In this document: one piece after another, positions 36,971-49,264 of the stretch
How the letters are laid out: each line of letters begins with the position of its first letter
How positions within the stretch are numbered: position 1 is the first letter of the stretch
Assembly (NCBI RefSeq): GCF_036711975.1
Contig: NC_091967.1
Span: forward strand, 9,238,001-9,302,000
Direction: 5' to 3'
From: Onthophagus taurus
Lineage: Eukaryota; Arthropoda; Insecta; Coleoptera; Scarabaeidae
DNA: 64,000 bases
Made by a program: the position numbers and the translations under genes
Notes under the pieces: model-generated
The model's input: the letters and a program-made list of their open reading frames with translations, nothing else
Databases searched by the model: none
What the model was told of the DNA's origin: nothing

Positions 36971-39900
36971 AGAGCAGAATATTAATCGCCACTAAAATGG
37001 TTCCTTCAACTAGCTGAATTCATACAATTGTAAATAACACATAAGGTTTCGGCAAGACACATAAGTTTTCGAGGACAGAAACTTTGTAAAAGCAAAGGAC
37101 ACATGCTCCTAACTATAAAGATGGATCTTGCTCTTGGCAGAACTTGTAACTGAATAATTCCGTTTCCGGGAAAAAATATTGTTACTATTACTTTTATATT
37201 TTGATGTTGAAGGTTTAGAAACATTTTTAACAATTTCGTCGTGATCATAATGACTATTTATGACGCCACTTACGTGTTGTTTTTAACATATTTTTCAAAA
37301 TAAAAAAGTCTAAAGTCAAAAATAACCATTTCATTGCGATACATGTGGCCGTAAACAAGTAAAAAGTATTTAAGACGTTTTATATCCAATAAAATTTAAT
37401 AACCTGCTTAAATAATCCTTAAATTTTAGTACTAAACAACGATGTTTACTTTATAACCGGAATGTTATTACTGTAAAGCTTTCGAGATACCAAAAAATGT
37501 AAGGTAAGCTGTTCATGGAGATCACATAAAAGCTTATGGCTGTGATATTAGTATACCTAGTAAGCGAAAAAACAAAAATGAGGTTGAAACACACATTATC
37601 CTAGTATTACATTTTTATAACAGTAATTTTAAATCAAAAATATTTTATAATTGTTGCCGAACTAGATTTTCATTTCAATTTTTAATACAGTTAATTAAAA
37701 GTTCACTTATCGCAAAACGAAATGTAAATAGAACGTAGAAATTTTAAAGAACTTAAAGACTCGTTGAAACTGAGAAATTTAATAAAGTCGGAAATAAAAA
37801 GGTAAATTCCTGTTTTTCAATTAAATAATGAAAAGTTCAAACCATTCCTTTCAAATAAACCCATTTTCATGTTCGAACACATATTGGTTTACCGGTAATA
37901 CTAAAATGGTTTATCTCCTCTCGATATTGGAAAAAGTATTGGATCTTACGAAAATCGTTTGTGATCGTACTTTATAAGTCAACCGATACAATCATTTTTT
38001 TTAAGTTTATTAACTATCGTTTACGCCTCGGCAATTTATCTAATGTTAACAAACATCGCACAATCACCATATCGGAAAACACAAAGCTACATGCAAAGCT
38101 CAATATACCGCTTCTCATTTCACGCACCAGCTGTGTTTGCTCAATTTCATCGAAATTATAAGTTAATTTATGTATGTATGATTTTAATAATCTCTCTTTA
38201 TTAGATAGTTTTTACTTTACAATAATCGCAATTTTATAATTTACATTATAAAAGAAATATAAAAATAGGAATAAAATTGCGTTACACTTTTGTAGGTTAC
38301 GTAAACGTAGACCAGATTGTGGCAGTATTAAAGTTACAATAACAGGATACTTTACGAGCAGTGGCTTTATAAACTGTAAAATACCAACAATGCACGGATG
38401 CGACGCCGACAAACGCCTCGATTAAACCGCTTTTCGAGTCGACTTTACACATTTATTTGTAAATTTCGCAAAGTTATTCTCGAAATACATTTAATCAGAT
38501 TATTTAAATAATCACGCCATAAATCATAATTGAGTAAAATTTTGTTGAGAGCATTTACGCAATACTATTCAAGTAGAATAAGTTGTTTATTTCATTTAGT
38601 ATAGTGCTTTAGTACGGGTGAAAATGATGATAACGCTTTCGTAAATTATATTAACAACATACAGGAAATTCTATTCATATTAACGTTTCAAATTTGTATC
38701 TGTCAAATAAGGAAGATTCATTCGCAGCTTCAGTAACGATACATCGTTAAGTTATTTTAGTAGTCGTTTCGTAGAAAGCATTATTGTGCACAATAATAGT
38801 ATTGTCTAGAACCACATACAGTGAAGGACAAAAGTTCACACACAGTGTTGTAAACTTAGACAAATGTGGTAAGGATATAAACACATCGTTATTGACAAAT
38901 ATCATTGAATGATGTAAAGGGAGAAATGGGATAATCTAATTTTTACGGCTTTGTAATGCATATTTTGATGACTTGTCGATTAAATGAGGCGATAATGAAT
39001 GTTTTGGCATAATACGGACTTGCAATTGACCACGATAACATCAATTACCAAAACTCAATCACGTAACAAAAAGCACATTCGTAGAATTCTGTACGTTTAA
39101 TTTTTAATTTTAATCTTTTCAACAATCAAGTTTCTGTTACAACACCAAGTGAAAAAAATTAATATTATATGTAATTAATATTATAGTTTTGAAGTTAACA
39201 ACAACTTTATTAATAACCATGTTACGATAAACTTAAAATGGGGGTAAGTTTTCGGGGAAAACCTTCACGCGACTCGTATCCTACACCAATTAACACCAGC
39301 GTACTAAATTTAATATAACTAGCGCAGTAATTAATACAATTTTAATTAGACTTGATATATTTAATAATAAAATTACACAATATTTTTTAATTTGAAACTT
39401 TTTTTTTGTACCATTTCAGTTTTAAATTGTATGCATATGCACACAAACTGAAAATGAAGTTAAACAGTGTTCTAGCAAGAAAAAAGTACCCTTGGGTATG
39501 AGGTCAAGAACTAAGCTGACCTTAATTGTATGACGGCCCAAGGGATAATGGTCACGGTGACCATGGAAGCGACAAACTTCGAAACACTAACAAAATGTTC
39601 GTTATAACAACAACTTATGAGATAGGAAACAATTTTTTAGTTCATTCTACGTTAATATTTGCAAAATGAAATTTTATATACACAAAAATGTATTATTAAA
39701 TTAGAATCACCAAAGTATTTTGTAAAAGTGAAGTATGTTGTTTTACATGATTCTAATTTTGGTGGAGGAGCCGGTTTTAAAAATAAAACTAATAAAAGTA
39801 TATTGAGATAACCGCAACATTGATTTTATTTAAGGCTATTCGTAATACGTATTACATGGAGCAAAGAAATGTTAATAGAGCATCCGACTGCTACATTATT

Positions 39901-40988
39901 AAATCGCCAGAGAAAATTACCTTTTACGAGATGAAAGAATTGAAAAAGTAGCGTGTGACAAAGTTCTTATAATAAAGGACTCTGACCAATATACATTTTA
40001 AGTAATGATTTAAAATTTAAAGTTCTTATTTCAATTTGAAATTTTTCACCTTAAAACATTATTTTCTTTATCTCTTGAAAAAGGATTAATAGTAAACTTT
40101 TATTTAAAGTGTAAGAAGTATGAAAAGGACTGGATGTACTCAGATTAAATGCTAAAAAGCAAATCTGATAATAAAATGTATTTATTTAATCTAATAAAAA
40201 TGCGTTTCAGATCGAAATGAGACTTATAACTCTTTTAAAATGAAATCTATTTTCACAAAAAAAAAACGAACGCAAAATATATGCTAATTAAAAAAAAAAA
40301 TGAAATAAAAAGGTATCGATTTTAAACTAATTAGTTTCAAAAAAGCCAATTTTTTTTAGCTGATGTTGAAAAAAAGATCTATTTTTTACCTTACTTGAAG
40401 ATAATAGCTCGTTCCTTTTCAACAATTTTCTTTATTACTACTGTCAACATAGGAAAACTGTTCGTAACAGTAGGTCGTTTTCATAAAGCACGAATGCAAC
40501 AAATTGCTCGTATAAAAGTAGAGAAAACGAACCGGCCCGCAGGTTTCTCGTTTGTTGGAAGCGCGAAACTGTGCGCTCTGCACCAAATCGTCCTCATTTA
40601 ACGCAATTCTACAGGCGGAAGCTGCACCACGCAAGTCCAATACCTGGTAATATGCCAAAACTACCCTTTTTTCTCATTTTTTTTTAACCATCTACAATAT
40701 TATGTATCATAATCATTATTGGTAATTGAAAAATTTAACAACAACCTTATTTACATACAGGGTGTCTCACATAACTGGTTCGTTATAACTTTTTTAGGTT
40801 CCACTATTCTAGTCTACCGGAAGTAGACCACAACTTCATTCCGAGCATATATGAGAGAAACTACGATAAATAGGCATAGTTTAAATGAATATGCGAGAGC
40901 AAGAATGTTTCGACAATTTTAATCATTTGAATATGCAACTTTTACTTTTTATTACATCGTGATATAAAAATGTTCGAAGGTACAATTT
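36971..40988. other. AT-rich region without recognisable genes
   Basis: No convincing coding exon. Contains the half-site cluster at 39488-39564. A mariner-type end, TACAGGGTGTCTCACATAAC, stands near 40757; no partner end was located. Confidence 0.4.
39488..39564. promoter_or_regulatory. Cluster of nuclear-receptor-like half-sites
   Basis: GGTCACGGTGACC at 39550-39562 is a perfect inverted repeat of GGTCA with a 3-bp spacer, inside the 17-bp palindrome ATGGTCACGGTGACCAT. About 40 bp upstream AGGTCA (39501) faces TGACCT (about 39517). These are bracketed by CCCTTGGG and CCCAAGGG. The half-sites fit the consensus bound by steroid-type nuclear receptors. Function is inferred only, and there is no adjacent gene to regulate within 6 kb. 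Confidence 0.35.
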
Positions 40989-41288
40989 TTATATACAGCC
41001 TGATTCAGAGTAAGCGCCTTATTTTTTTTTAGCCACACTATGGGTACTACTTTCAAAATATTTGGCAGTAATATGTTTTAGGACACTCTCTACACGATGG
41101 GGATATCATATTTTCAATTGGACGAATTATTTCAAAATGGCAACTGTCAACTTTTTTTTTTTAAATGGAATGCCAAAATTTTTTTTTTATTATTGAGATC
41201 TTAAAAGCATTCTTTTTACGACAATATTTTGTTTTTCTTAAAAATTCATTTCTTTCCCCATCCAAAAGAAACCTAATATTTTAATCTA

Positions 41289-41691
41289 TACTCTGTTTTT
41301 AAACCAGTATTTTAAATTTGTCACCAGATTGACCTTGCACGTGATTGGTTGAATGCGAGGAAGGTTCACACACACGCAATTTTGAATTTTGATTTTGAAT
41401 TTGAAGGTTAGGTAATTGATAATTCGACAGTTTCGTGTAATTATTGTATATTTTGTGTTTTTAAACCCTTTTTTATTATATTTTGAAATAAATATACTCA
41501 TAACTTCAATGTTAATTTGTATGTATAGTGTTGACGATAACAAACGAAAATAAATACAATAATAAGTAAATAAATAAATAATAATTATTAATTTAAATTT
41601 ACCGCCAAAATATCTAGTGATATTTTCTGGTGATTTTTTCCAGTGTAAATCTGACTTTTGCGTTTACTCCTCCTGGTTTAAAAACAGAGTA
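41289..41691. mobile_element. 403-bp MITE, copy 1 (TA target site)
   Basis: Begins TACTCTGTTTTTAAACCAG and ends CCTGGTTTAAAAACAGAGTA, flanked on both sides by TA. It is a direct copy of the element at 43503-43908 but lacks about 7 bp of the left terminal repeat. TA duplication and non-coding content fit a Tc1/mariner-type MITE. Confidence 0.85.
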
Positions 41692-42219
41692 TAGTTCTAG
41701 TGCAAGTGTTAGTTCTAGTTTTAATTGTTATTCAGCGGTAAGTTGTATATTTTTAAGTTTCGGGTTTAGCCCTGTGTCTTCAGACGCTGAATGTTAGGTA
41801 AGGTTAGTTTTGTTTACAAACATTAATTATACCATGAAGTATTCTTTGGCAATTTGTAATGGCAATTATAGCGTGAAGGAATGTGAGGTAAGGTTAGTTT
41901 TGTTTACAAACATTAATTATACCATGAAGTATTCTTTGTCAATTTGTAATGGCAATTATAGCGTGAAGTTTTCCTTTGTAATGGCAATTATAGCGTGAAG
42001 TTTTCTTTTGTAATGTCAATTATAGCGTGAAGGAATGTGAGGTAAGGTTAGTTTTGTTTACAAACATTAATTATACCATGAAGTTTTCTTTGGTAATTAG
42101 TAATGGCAATTATAGCGTGAAGTTTTCTTTTGTAATGTCAATTATAGCGTGAAGGAATATTAGGTAAGGTTAGTTTTGTTTACAAACATTAATTATACCT
42201 TGAAGTTTTCTTTGGCAAT
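41692..42219. repeat. CTAGTT-type fragment followed by a minisatellite
   Basis: 41692-41794 matches the tail of the 54.7-kb CTAGTT repeat (GTTAGTTCTAGTTTTAATTG then a TTCAGC block). From about 41795, sequence units containing GGTAAGGTTAGTTTTGTTTA, CATTAATTATACCATGAAG and GGCAATTATAGCGTGAAG recur four times with lengths varying by internal duplication (starts near 41800, 41888, 42043 and 42163). Confidence 0.8.
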
Positions 42220-42221
42220 TA

Positions 42222-43500
42222 CCGTATTTTCTCGAATCTTATCCGCACTCGAATCTAATCCGCACCCCGGTTTTAAAAATGCATAATGGTAAAAAAATTT
42301 AGTTTGCAAATGTAATCCGCATCTTCCTCTGAGCAATTCGACAACAACAAAATGATGCGATGCTTGCTGTTAACCATAAATATATATTTTCTCCGTTGAC
42401 TAATGCACCTAAAGAAACCTTGTTTACGCCGAGTTTTTATTAGACTAAACTTTAAATTTACAAAGCCAGAAAAAAATGGAAAATAAATATAATTTTAAAA
42501 ATAAATAGTTATGTGGTGTGTGATTAATTATACATATAACAGCGTAATTATGGAAAAAAAGTAGCAAAAATCGAAGAGGTTCTTCTATACAGCGAAGTTT
42601 AAAGAGATGTTATTAAGTTAGCGTTAAAAGAAAGAAATCGAAAAGGTGGTACAATTTTTGCCGTTAATGTGAGTAACGTTGCGGCTGTTGCGGAAAGACA
42701 AGGCATTTATTGCAAACTGTGAGGCATCGTGCAAAAAATTTACAGAGTCAAAGAAGAGACGATTTCATGAAATTGACGAGGCAGTTTTCTGGTTCTCTTA
42801 AGAAAAGCGGAAGAAGAGACTAAAAAATTTTTAATACTAGCAAAGGTTGGACAAACTACAATTTCCCAAAAGCCCCTAATGATTTTCAAAAAAATTTCAA
42901 TTTGTCTCAAACTATGAATGCCGACGAAATGGCAGTATATCTGGATATGCCTCCCAATTTCCTTCGAAACGAGTGGTTGCAAAAATTGTGCATAACATTA
43001 GTATGCTAGCAGTAACAAGTGATAGGGAAAAAATTCTGTCATTATCAATATTGAGAAAAAGAAACCATTCTGAAATCCGAAAGACTTCCCGAATGACGTC
43101 TTAGTTAGGGCACAACAAAAAGGATGAATAATGGAAAAGCTGATGATGGAATGGTTAAGACAAGTATAGAGTCGTAGACCAGAAACACACATGGAAAACG
43201 ATCCCTGAAAACAATATTATAACATCATTTAAGAAGTTTTGTATAACCAATGCTTTGGACAGATCCGAAGACGACGTAATATGGGCAGAAAATGATACAT
43301 AAAAATGTAAATATCGCTCTAAAACCCTTAATAAAGTGTTATTGTTATAATGCGATTTTATTTTACTATTTTCCAAATTGCAACTATACTGCGAATCTAA
43401 TCCGCACTCGATTGTAATCCGCACTCGATTGTAATCCGCACTTGATTTTAGAGCATATAAAATTTGTAAAAGGGTGCGGATTAGATTCGAGAACATACGG
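42222..43500 (+). mobile_element. Degenerate Tigger/pogo-type DNA transposon
   Basis: Terminal inverted repeats: CCGTATTTTCTCGAATCTTA at the left, and the complement of the right end reads CCGTATGTTCTCGAATCTAA. Both are followed by TCCGCAC; TA flanks each end. Subterminal ATCCGCACTCGATTGTA-like copies stand at 43396-43442. Inside, + strand frames recall a pogo/Tigger (CENP-B/jerky-like) transposase: ADEMAVYLDMPPN near 42920 (the catalytic 'DET...FDMP' region with T to M), IMEKLMMEWLRQV near 43130, and SFKKFCITNALDRSEDDVIW near 43225-43285. Stops and shifts separate them, and at 1.28 kb the copy is internally shortened. Dead. Confidence 0.8.
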
Positions 43501-43502
43501 TA

Positions 43503-43908
43503 TACTCTGTTTTTAAACCAGGAGGAGTATTTTAAATTTGTCACCAGATTGACCTTGCACGTGATTGGTTGAATGCGAGGAAGGTTCACACACAGGCAAT
43601 TTTGAATTTTGAATTTGAAGGTTAGGTTATTGACAATTCGACAGTTTCGTGTCATTATTGTAAATTTTGTGTTCTTAAACCCTTCTTTATTATATTTTGA
43701 AATAAATACACTCATAACTTCAATGTTAATTTGTATGTTTAGTGTTGACGATAACAAACGAAAATAAATACAATAATAAGTAAATAAATAAATAATAACA
43801 ATTATTAATTTAAATTTACCGCCAAAATATCTAGTGATATTTTCTGGTGATTTTTCCTAGTGTAAATCTGACTTTCGCGTTTACTCCTCCTGGTTTAAAA
43901 ACAGAGTA
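43503..43908. mobile_element. 406-bp MITE, copy 2 (TA target site)
   Basis: Intact 27-bp perfect terminal inverted repeats beginning TACTCTGTTTTTAAACCAGG and continuing AGGAGTA, with TA on both sides. The interior is nearly identical to copy 1 at 41289. It abuts the Tigger element, sharing its TA. Confidence 0.88.
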
Positions 43909-43910
43909 TA

Positions 43911-44067
43911 GTAGCGCATGAATGTTTTACACTCGATGTTATTTTTGTCAAAATAAATAAATAAGTAGATGTTTATTACAAAATAAAGTTTAATTGTTTC
44001 TTTTGTGTCTAGCGCTACTTGATATTTGGACAAAAATAACATCGAGTGTAAAACATTCATGCGCTAC
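43911..44067. mobile_element. 157-bp MITE with perfect 39-bp inverted repeats
   Basis: Left arm 43911-43949 (starts GTAGCGCATGAATGTTTTAC) and right arm 44029-44067 are exact inverted copies, flanked by TA on both sides. The perfect arms suggest a fairly recent insertion. It lies next to MITE copy 2 and at the centre of the outer palindrome. Confidence 0.88.
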
Positions 44068-44362
44068 TAGATTAAAATGTGTGCTTTTTGATGGGGAAAG
44101 AAATGAATTTTTAAGAAAAACAAAATACTATCGTATAAAGAATGTTTTTAGGACCTCAATAATAAAAAAAAAATTTTGGCATTCCATTTAAAAAAAAAAA
44201 GTTGACAGCCGCCATTTTGAAATAATTCTTCCAATTGAAAATGTGGCATCACCATCGTGTAGAGAATGACCCAAAATATATTACTACCAAATATTTTGAA
44301 AGTAGTACCCATAGTGTGGCTAAAAAAAATAAGGCGCTTACTCTGAATCAGGTTGTATATAA

Positions 44363-46247
44363 ATAAGGAGCACTCTATATAATCAAAAATGCCTTTCAAA
44401 TATCCGTTTTCTTATTTAAATATTAATACTGAACTTAGCACATGATTTTGACACATAGTATCTATTTGGAAATTAGAAAACTTGGAAATTTAATACGACA
44501 TGTAACGAACAAAGCACGTAAAGCTTATGATAGGGTTTAACTCAAAAACTCTTGACATCCCATAACGACCAGTACTTCAACGATAAGGGACTTAATAATC
44601 TCAAATAACCTCATTTTTCATTAGTTTTACTTGGAAACTGTTTTTAAATAATATAAACCAAAAATGTAAAATAATTTTAATCACATATGGCTTAAATATT
44701 ATTTGTATTGTATCTAATTGTTACTATATTATTTCAATTAAACTGTTTTAACTCTGAAAATATTAACATAAAAGTATATCGGAAATTGAGGAAAATCAAT
44801 AATCAAGAGGAGTCGAATTCTGCAGTATTTCAGCAATAAATATAAAATATAACCATAAAACCATTTTATTATACTCAGAATTCTCAGATTCAATTTTTTA
44901 AGTACTTCTGTTGAAAGATTATTCTATAGAAATGCATCAATTTCTCGATTTGCTTGCAAGATTTCATCCTATTTGAGCTCGAAATACTTAGCGTTACTTA
45001 ATTGAGTAATAAAATAGACACAGGATTCGTTTTAATCAGATTAATTAGAACCGAGCTTCGCTCTCGTCTTCTTTGAGAATAAATGTTCTTGGCAGCATTA
45101 AGAATGAACTTTAGTTTGCACTATCGTGTTACATCAAAGGACTAATTTGAAATAATAATTCAAACATTTATCATTAAAATCAAACATCGTTCCTTACTAT
45201 CTTAATTTCAGTCTTAATTAACCTCCGTTTAATTGAAACGAAGATTAAATTGAAGATCTCAACAATGTTATCATTACATTTTCAACCAGTTATCGTAACG
45301 AATTCTAGTAACCATAATAAATCATTTACATTTTCGTTTTTATGGTGATAATCGTGTATTTAACCATGATTATCTAAATTAAAATTATTTGTTACACTAT
45401 ATTTGTTATAATTTAAATTTAAACACGTTAATCTTCACGAGTGTGTACAATGGGGTGATAAAATGGAAGTAGTATAGCTTTGAAAGCATTTATTTCGCCG
45501 ATCGATATCAAAAATTGTCCCCAATGGACCCACACATCGTCCTTAAACAGTAAAAATTGTACCTCGTATCGCTCTCAAAATCGCATTTGTGGCGTAATAT
45601 ATTTGAAGAGGATAAATCGATATCAAACTCAAAAAATAATTAAGTGAATCAACAGAACATTTAAAAAGTAGTAAACAGAATATAAAAAATCTTTAGGAAT
45701 TGTTATAGCTTATTAAGTTAGATTAGATGGGGATGGTGAGATTTAGCTTGTTAGAGACTGCAATTTAGTACATAATTCCCAAAAATTGACAGATTTCACT
45801 GAGACTGGGAGCAAATATCATGGAGATTCACAACAGTATGTATGTATGATGAATAAAGATAAATAATTTGCAATTTAAATTGAGCTGGTACTGTCACGTT
45901 GTACATACTGTAAGTGACACATTTCCAATTTATTTTAATACATGTACAAGGAGGAATATATACAAATTACAAATAACAGGATGTGAAACAACAAAAAAAT
46001 TAATTTAAAAGCAAGATTTAATCTTCTTTATTTTATATATTTTATTTAAATAAATAAATATTTTGGCAATTTCGCTGTAATTTTTCTCTGTAATCCTAAT
46101 TTTTTTTTAGCAAACCTCATTTAATGCCCAATGGAAAATATAAAATATGGAGCTGACCGAGTTTTGCACCAAACTTTTCTAAAATAAAAGCATTTGTAAA
46201 CAAAGAAGTAACAACAATGCCTTTATATTCAACATAAATCATTTAAA
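44363..46247. other. Intergenic, AT-rich, no gene recognised
   Basis: No coding frames, RNA genes or repeat structures that I can support. It lies 3' of the SLC6-like gene. Confidence 0.45.
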
Positions 46248-46253
46248 TTTTAT
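46248..46253 (-). promoter_or_regulatory. Candidate poly(A) signal, SLC6-like gene
   Basis: AATAAA on the minus strand about 28 nt after the stop codon. A very short 3' UTR would result. Confidence 0.45.
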
Positions 46254-46281
46254 TTAAACATTAAATTTACAAAAAATTATC

Positions 46282-48839
46282 TTAATCTTCTTTTATTTTT
46301 GACCTGTCAGTATGAAGAGATAAAGTTTGCCCGAGATCTCGTCCTTCTGAAATATTTTTCTTACTAACCCAATGCTTAACTTCTTTTTTCAAAGCATTCG
46401 AATACAATAAACAACTATGAGGACATTTTTGTACAACAGATCTGTAATGTAAATCGTGGGATGGATCGAATTTGATTCGGGCTAATTTTTGATTTCTACT
46501 TGGTGGGCCCCATTTTGGTGTTGGACTTATTAAAGTATTATTTATCTAAACGAGAATTTGTTAAAAAATAAAATATTCGTTTGTGCAAAAAGTTATTATT
46601 GATGTACCTTTAAAGCATATCTCATCGCTGTTATAATCACGCCTAGCACAACAAGAATCGAACTGTGCACAAGAGAATAATTTCCAACTTCCTCGTTTAA
46701 TTGATTAAACCAATTTAATCCATTTGAAATCTAAAACAAACATTCAATCTGTTTTTCAAACTAACTTATTTAACTTACAAAAACGACCAGCATCGAGACT
46801 TTTAATCCAACGGTCCAATAACCGCCCAAAATAGTTCCATTATAAAAATGATAATCATGCCGAAATGTTGTTATAGAATAAAAATAAAGTCCTACAAAAC
46901 TTACGCAAAGCATAAAGATTTTTGTTTGCGGTATGATTTCCAAAATATTCATTCTAAATTTAAAAATAAATTAATGTTTTGTTAAAACAAAAAGAAATTA
47001 TTTACTTTATATGTATCATCATGTCTGGACGTATATCAAAAGCAGTGTAAATGGCGGCTGCAGTACAAATTATAACGGAAATAAAAAATCTCCATTTTTC
47101 CAAAGTGCGAAATTCTTGTTGTAATGCATCCACAAACGCCATGTAAACATAAATAGCGGTTGATAAACCCCAAACAGCTATTAATAGGTAATAAATTATT
47201 AACCAAATTTGAGGAACGGGTAAATGAGATATTATATCCGGAAACAGAGCAAAAAATAAAACGTCCCCATCCGTTACAATACAATTAGAAAATTTTATAT
47301 TATAATACGCTAATTGATATTGTACTCCGATACACATCCAAACAGTAAATAAAGCGAAAAAAAATAATTTTATCATAAACATTATTGCAGCATCCACCGT
47401 TAGACTTATTCCAATTCTTGAAATTGAACCATACGCTATTACATCAGCTGGTAATTCTCTATGAATTATATTTATACCAGTATATAACCAAAACTATAAT
47501 AAAACAAACTTTATTTTCAAAAAAATCTTAAATAAAAATTTTTTTACCTGATAACTTGTTACAGTATCCCAAAAATTGCAATTAAACTCTTCAATAACCG
47601 TAAATTGAGGACTAATAACAAACATCAACAAAGCGACCGGAATCAACGCAGATATCATACACAAATTGATGATAGTCATAAATCTCGCAATCCTCTTCAA
47701 TCCCAAAATCAACATTACACAAACGATCAACCACAATACCGTTAAAATAATGATTAAATTCCAATTTCTACTTGACGAAATTGGTTTTCCTACACCATCG
47801 AGATAAAGTACGTGAGTGTTATAATATTCATAAGCAGAATATTTAAATGTTGTTTTCAACTGTTCCGTATAACTGCAATTATCGCGTTGCGGATGACAAC
47901 ACTCTTTGGTGTAGGAATGCTTTTCGGAAAATTTCAATGGAACGCATTCTTCCGAAGCGTGTAAAAAATCGCAATCATCCCATGGCAATCTATCGTTAAA
48001 CATCCATATTAAATATTGCACGGCTATTGATGTAAATAAAACGTTATGAACTTCTAAATACATTGAAATGAATGCTAAAGAATACGCTACACCTAAGAGA
48101 GGATAAAGAAATAAATTAAAATCGATTTATACTGAAACTTTTATTGAAATTGAATCATTCACTATATTTACCTTTGAATATTGGAACGCAATCCCAAAAC
48201 CTGATGTAAGATCGTTTTGTGAAAACTCCCATAAACATGTAAAGCATATAAACCGGCACGCATACTGAAAATCCAATAACAATATACGTTAATAAAACCA
48301 TCACTGAAAAACAAAGGAATTTTGCTGTGCAAAGATAATAATACGTTATTAAATCGTACACGCTCCAAACTGTTGTACCATAGAAATATGACGAACAATA
48401 GCTGTAAGAGGAACTTGCAATAAAAATGTAAAACATAATACTTGCATCCAAGATAATTTAAATCCTCTATTATTCGTGATCTAAAACAAAACATTTAATG
48501 AAATGCATAGTCTTTTGTTGGTATCATGTTAAGTACAAGTTTTAGACAACATCTATTTAAAAAGGCGTTTCGGTAAAATAACGAATGATGCGAAAATATC
48601 GAATCAGAATCGTCCCCTTCGGATATCTCCTCGGCTTTTACATCTTGATAATAAAGAGTTGTAGTTTCAAAAACTGGCCGGTCAAATTCTAACGAATCAA
48701 CCGGACTTAATTTTTCTGTTTCTTTAATTAGGTCTTCAGCAGCTTTATATTTTTCTATTGCTTTTTGAGCCTCGATTATAATACGTTTTTTAACAGTAGT
48801 TGTATCTCGCGAACTTTTTGGAGGAAATATAAATTCCAT
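46282..48839 (-). CDS. Divergent SLC6-like (neurotransmitter symporter family) membrane protein, 8 exons
   Basis: Exons on minus: 48839-48537, 48480-48360, 48303-48172, 48092-47548, 47493-47006, 46953-46779, 46730-46608, 46545-46282; all phases agree, 716 residues. Family resemblance: FWDCVPIFKG (about 175-185, end of TM2/IL1), LPWDDC opening a Cys-rich second extracellular loop (about 214-255), EYYNTHVLYLDGVG, and VIAYGSISRIG after TM6. Oddities: the TM1 signature NVWRFPY is replaced by LTAIVRHI; the TM6 'SLGxGxG' is replaced by FWLYTGINI; the TM8 'LGLDS' is replaced by VWGLST. These positions hold sodium and substrate in the family, so ordinary Na-coupled uptake seems doubtful. The N-terminus is long (about 100 residues) and acidic-serine rich. 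Several introns are only 50-60 bp. An insect-specific orphan SLC6 or pseudo-transporter is the likeliest identity; the function is unknown. Confidence 0.85.
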
Positions 48840-48926
48840 TTTTTTTTGTTATAAAGAATTATTTTAAATAATTTGACAAATTGTTTTAAAAACTACAAAT
48901 TATGACATTATGATTTTACTCATACT

Positions 48927-49264
48927 ATATAGTGTGTCCGTAAAGTAGCGGATATAGCCGATAATATCATTATAAACGGTTTATGAAAAAATCCTTGAAA
49001 CGGGTCTAAGATTTAAATTTTTAAATTTTTAGATCATTCAATATTAATATTGGTTACATAAGAAAATTTTCGAGAAAAATTACTTTAAAGATTAACTTCT
49101 TCAAATTTGCTTGACATGCAGTAAAAATAATAAAAATAGCAATAGCCATGAGTAACTATGGTAAATAAAAAATTTAAATATTTAGACCCGTTTCAGCGAT
49201 TTTTTCATAAATTGTTTGTAATGATTTTATCGAATTTATCCGTTACTTTTGAAACGCACTGTAT
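48927..49264. repeat. MITE-like foldback upstream of SLC6-like gene
   Basis: Imperfect inverted arms of about 90 bp. AAACGGTTTATGAAAAAATC and GAAACGGGTCTAA at the left recur inverted at the right (TTAGACCCGTTTC, then GATTTTTTCATAAATTGTTT). Outer ends read TATAGTGTGTCCG and, inverted, TACAGTGCGTTTC. It starts only about 90 bp from the SLC6-like start codon, so it may overlap that gene's promoter. Confidence 0.75.

Larger units (their letters stand above)
40989..44362. mobile_element. Long foldback element split by nested insertions
   Basis: Outer arms 40989-41288 and 44068-44362 are inverted copies of about 300 bp. GATTCAGAGTAAGCGCCTTA opens the left arm and its complement closes the right. 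Further inward, GGGTACTACTTTCAAAATAT and TTTCTTTCCCCATC also recur inverted. The inner arm ends read TTTTAATCTA and TAGATTAAAA, so before the insertions the element was probably a nearly continuous 600-bp palindrome. Everything between was inserted at its centre. No transposase of its own. Confidence 0.8.

Noticed and set aside
43155..43757. 200-codon minus-strand frame
   Set aside because: It runs across the boundary of the Tigger element and MITE copy 2, antisense to the transposase fossil, so it is chance.
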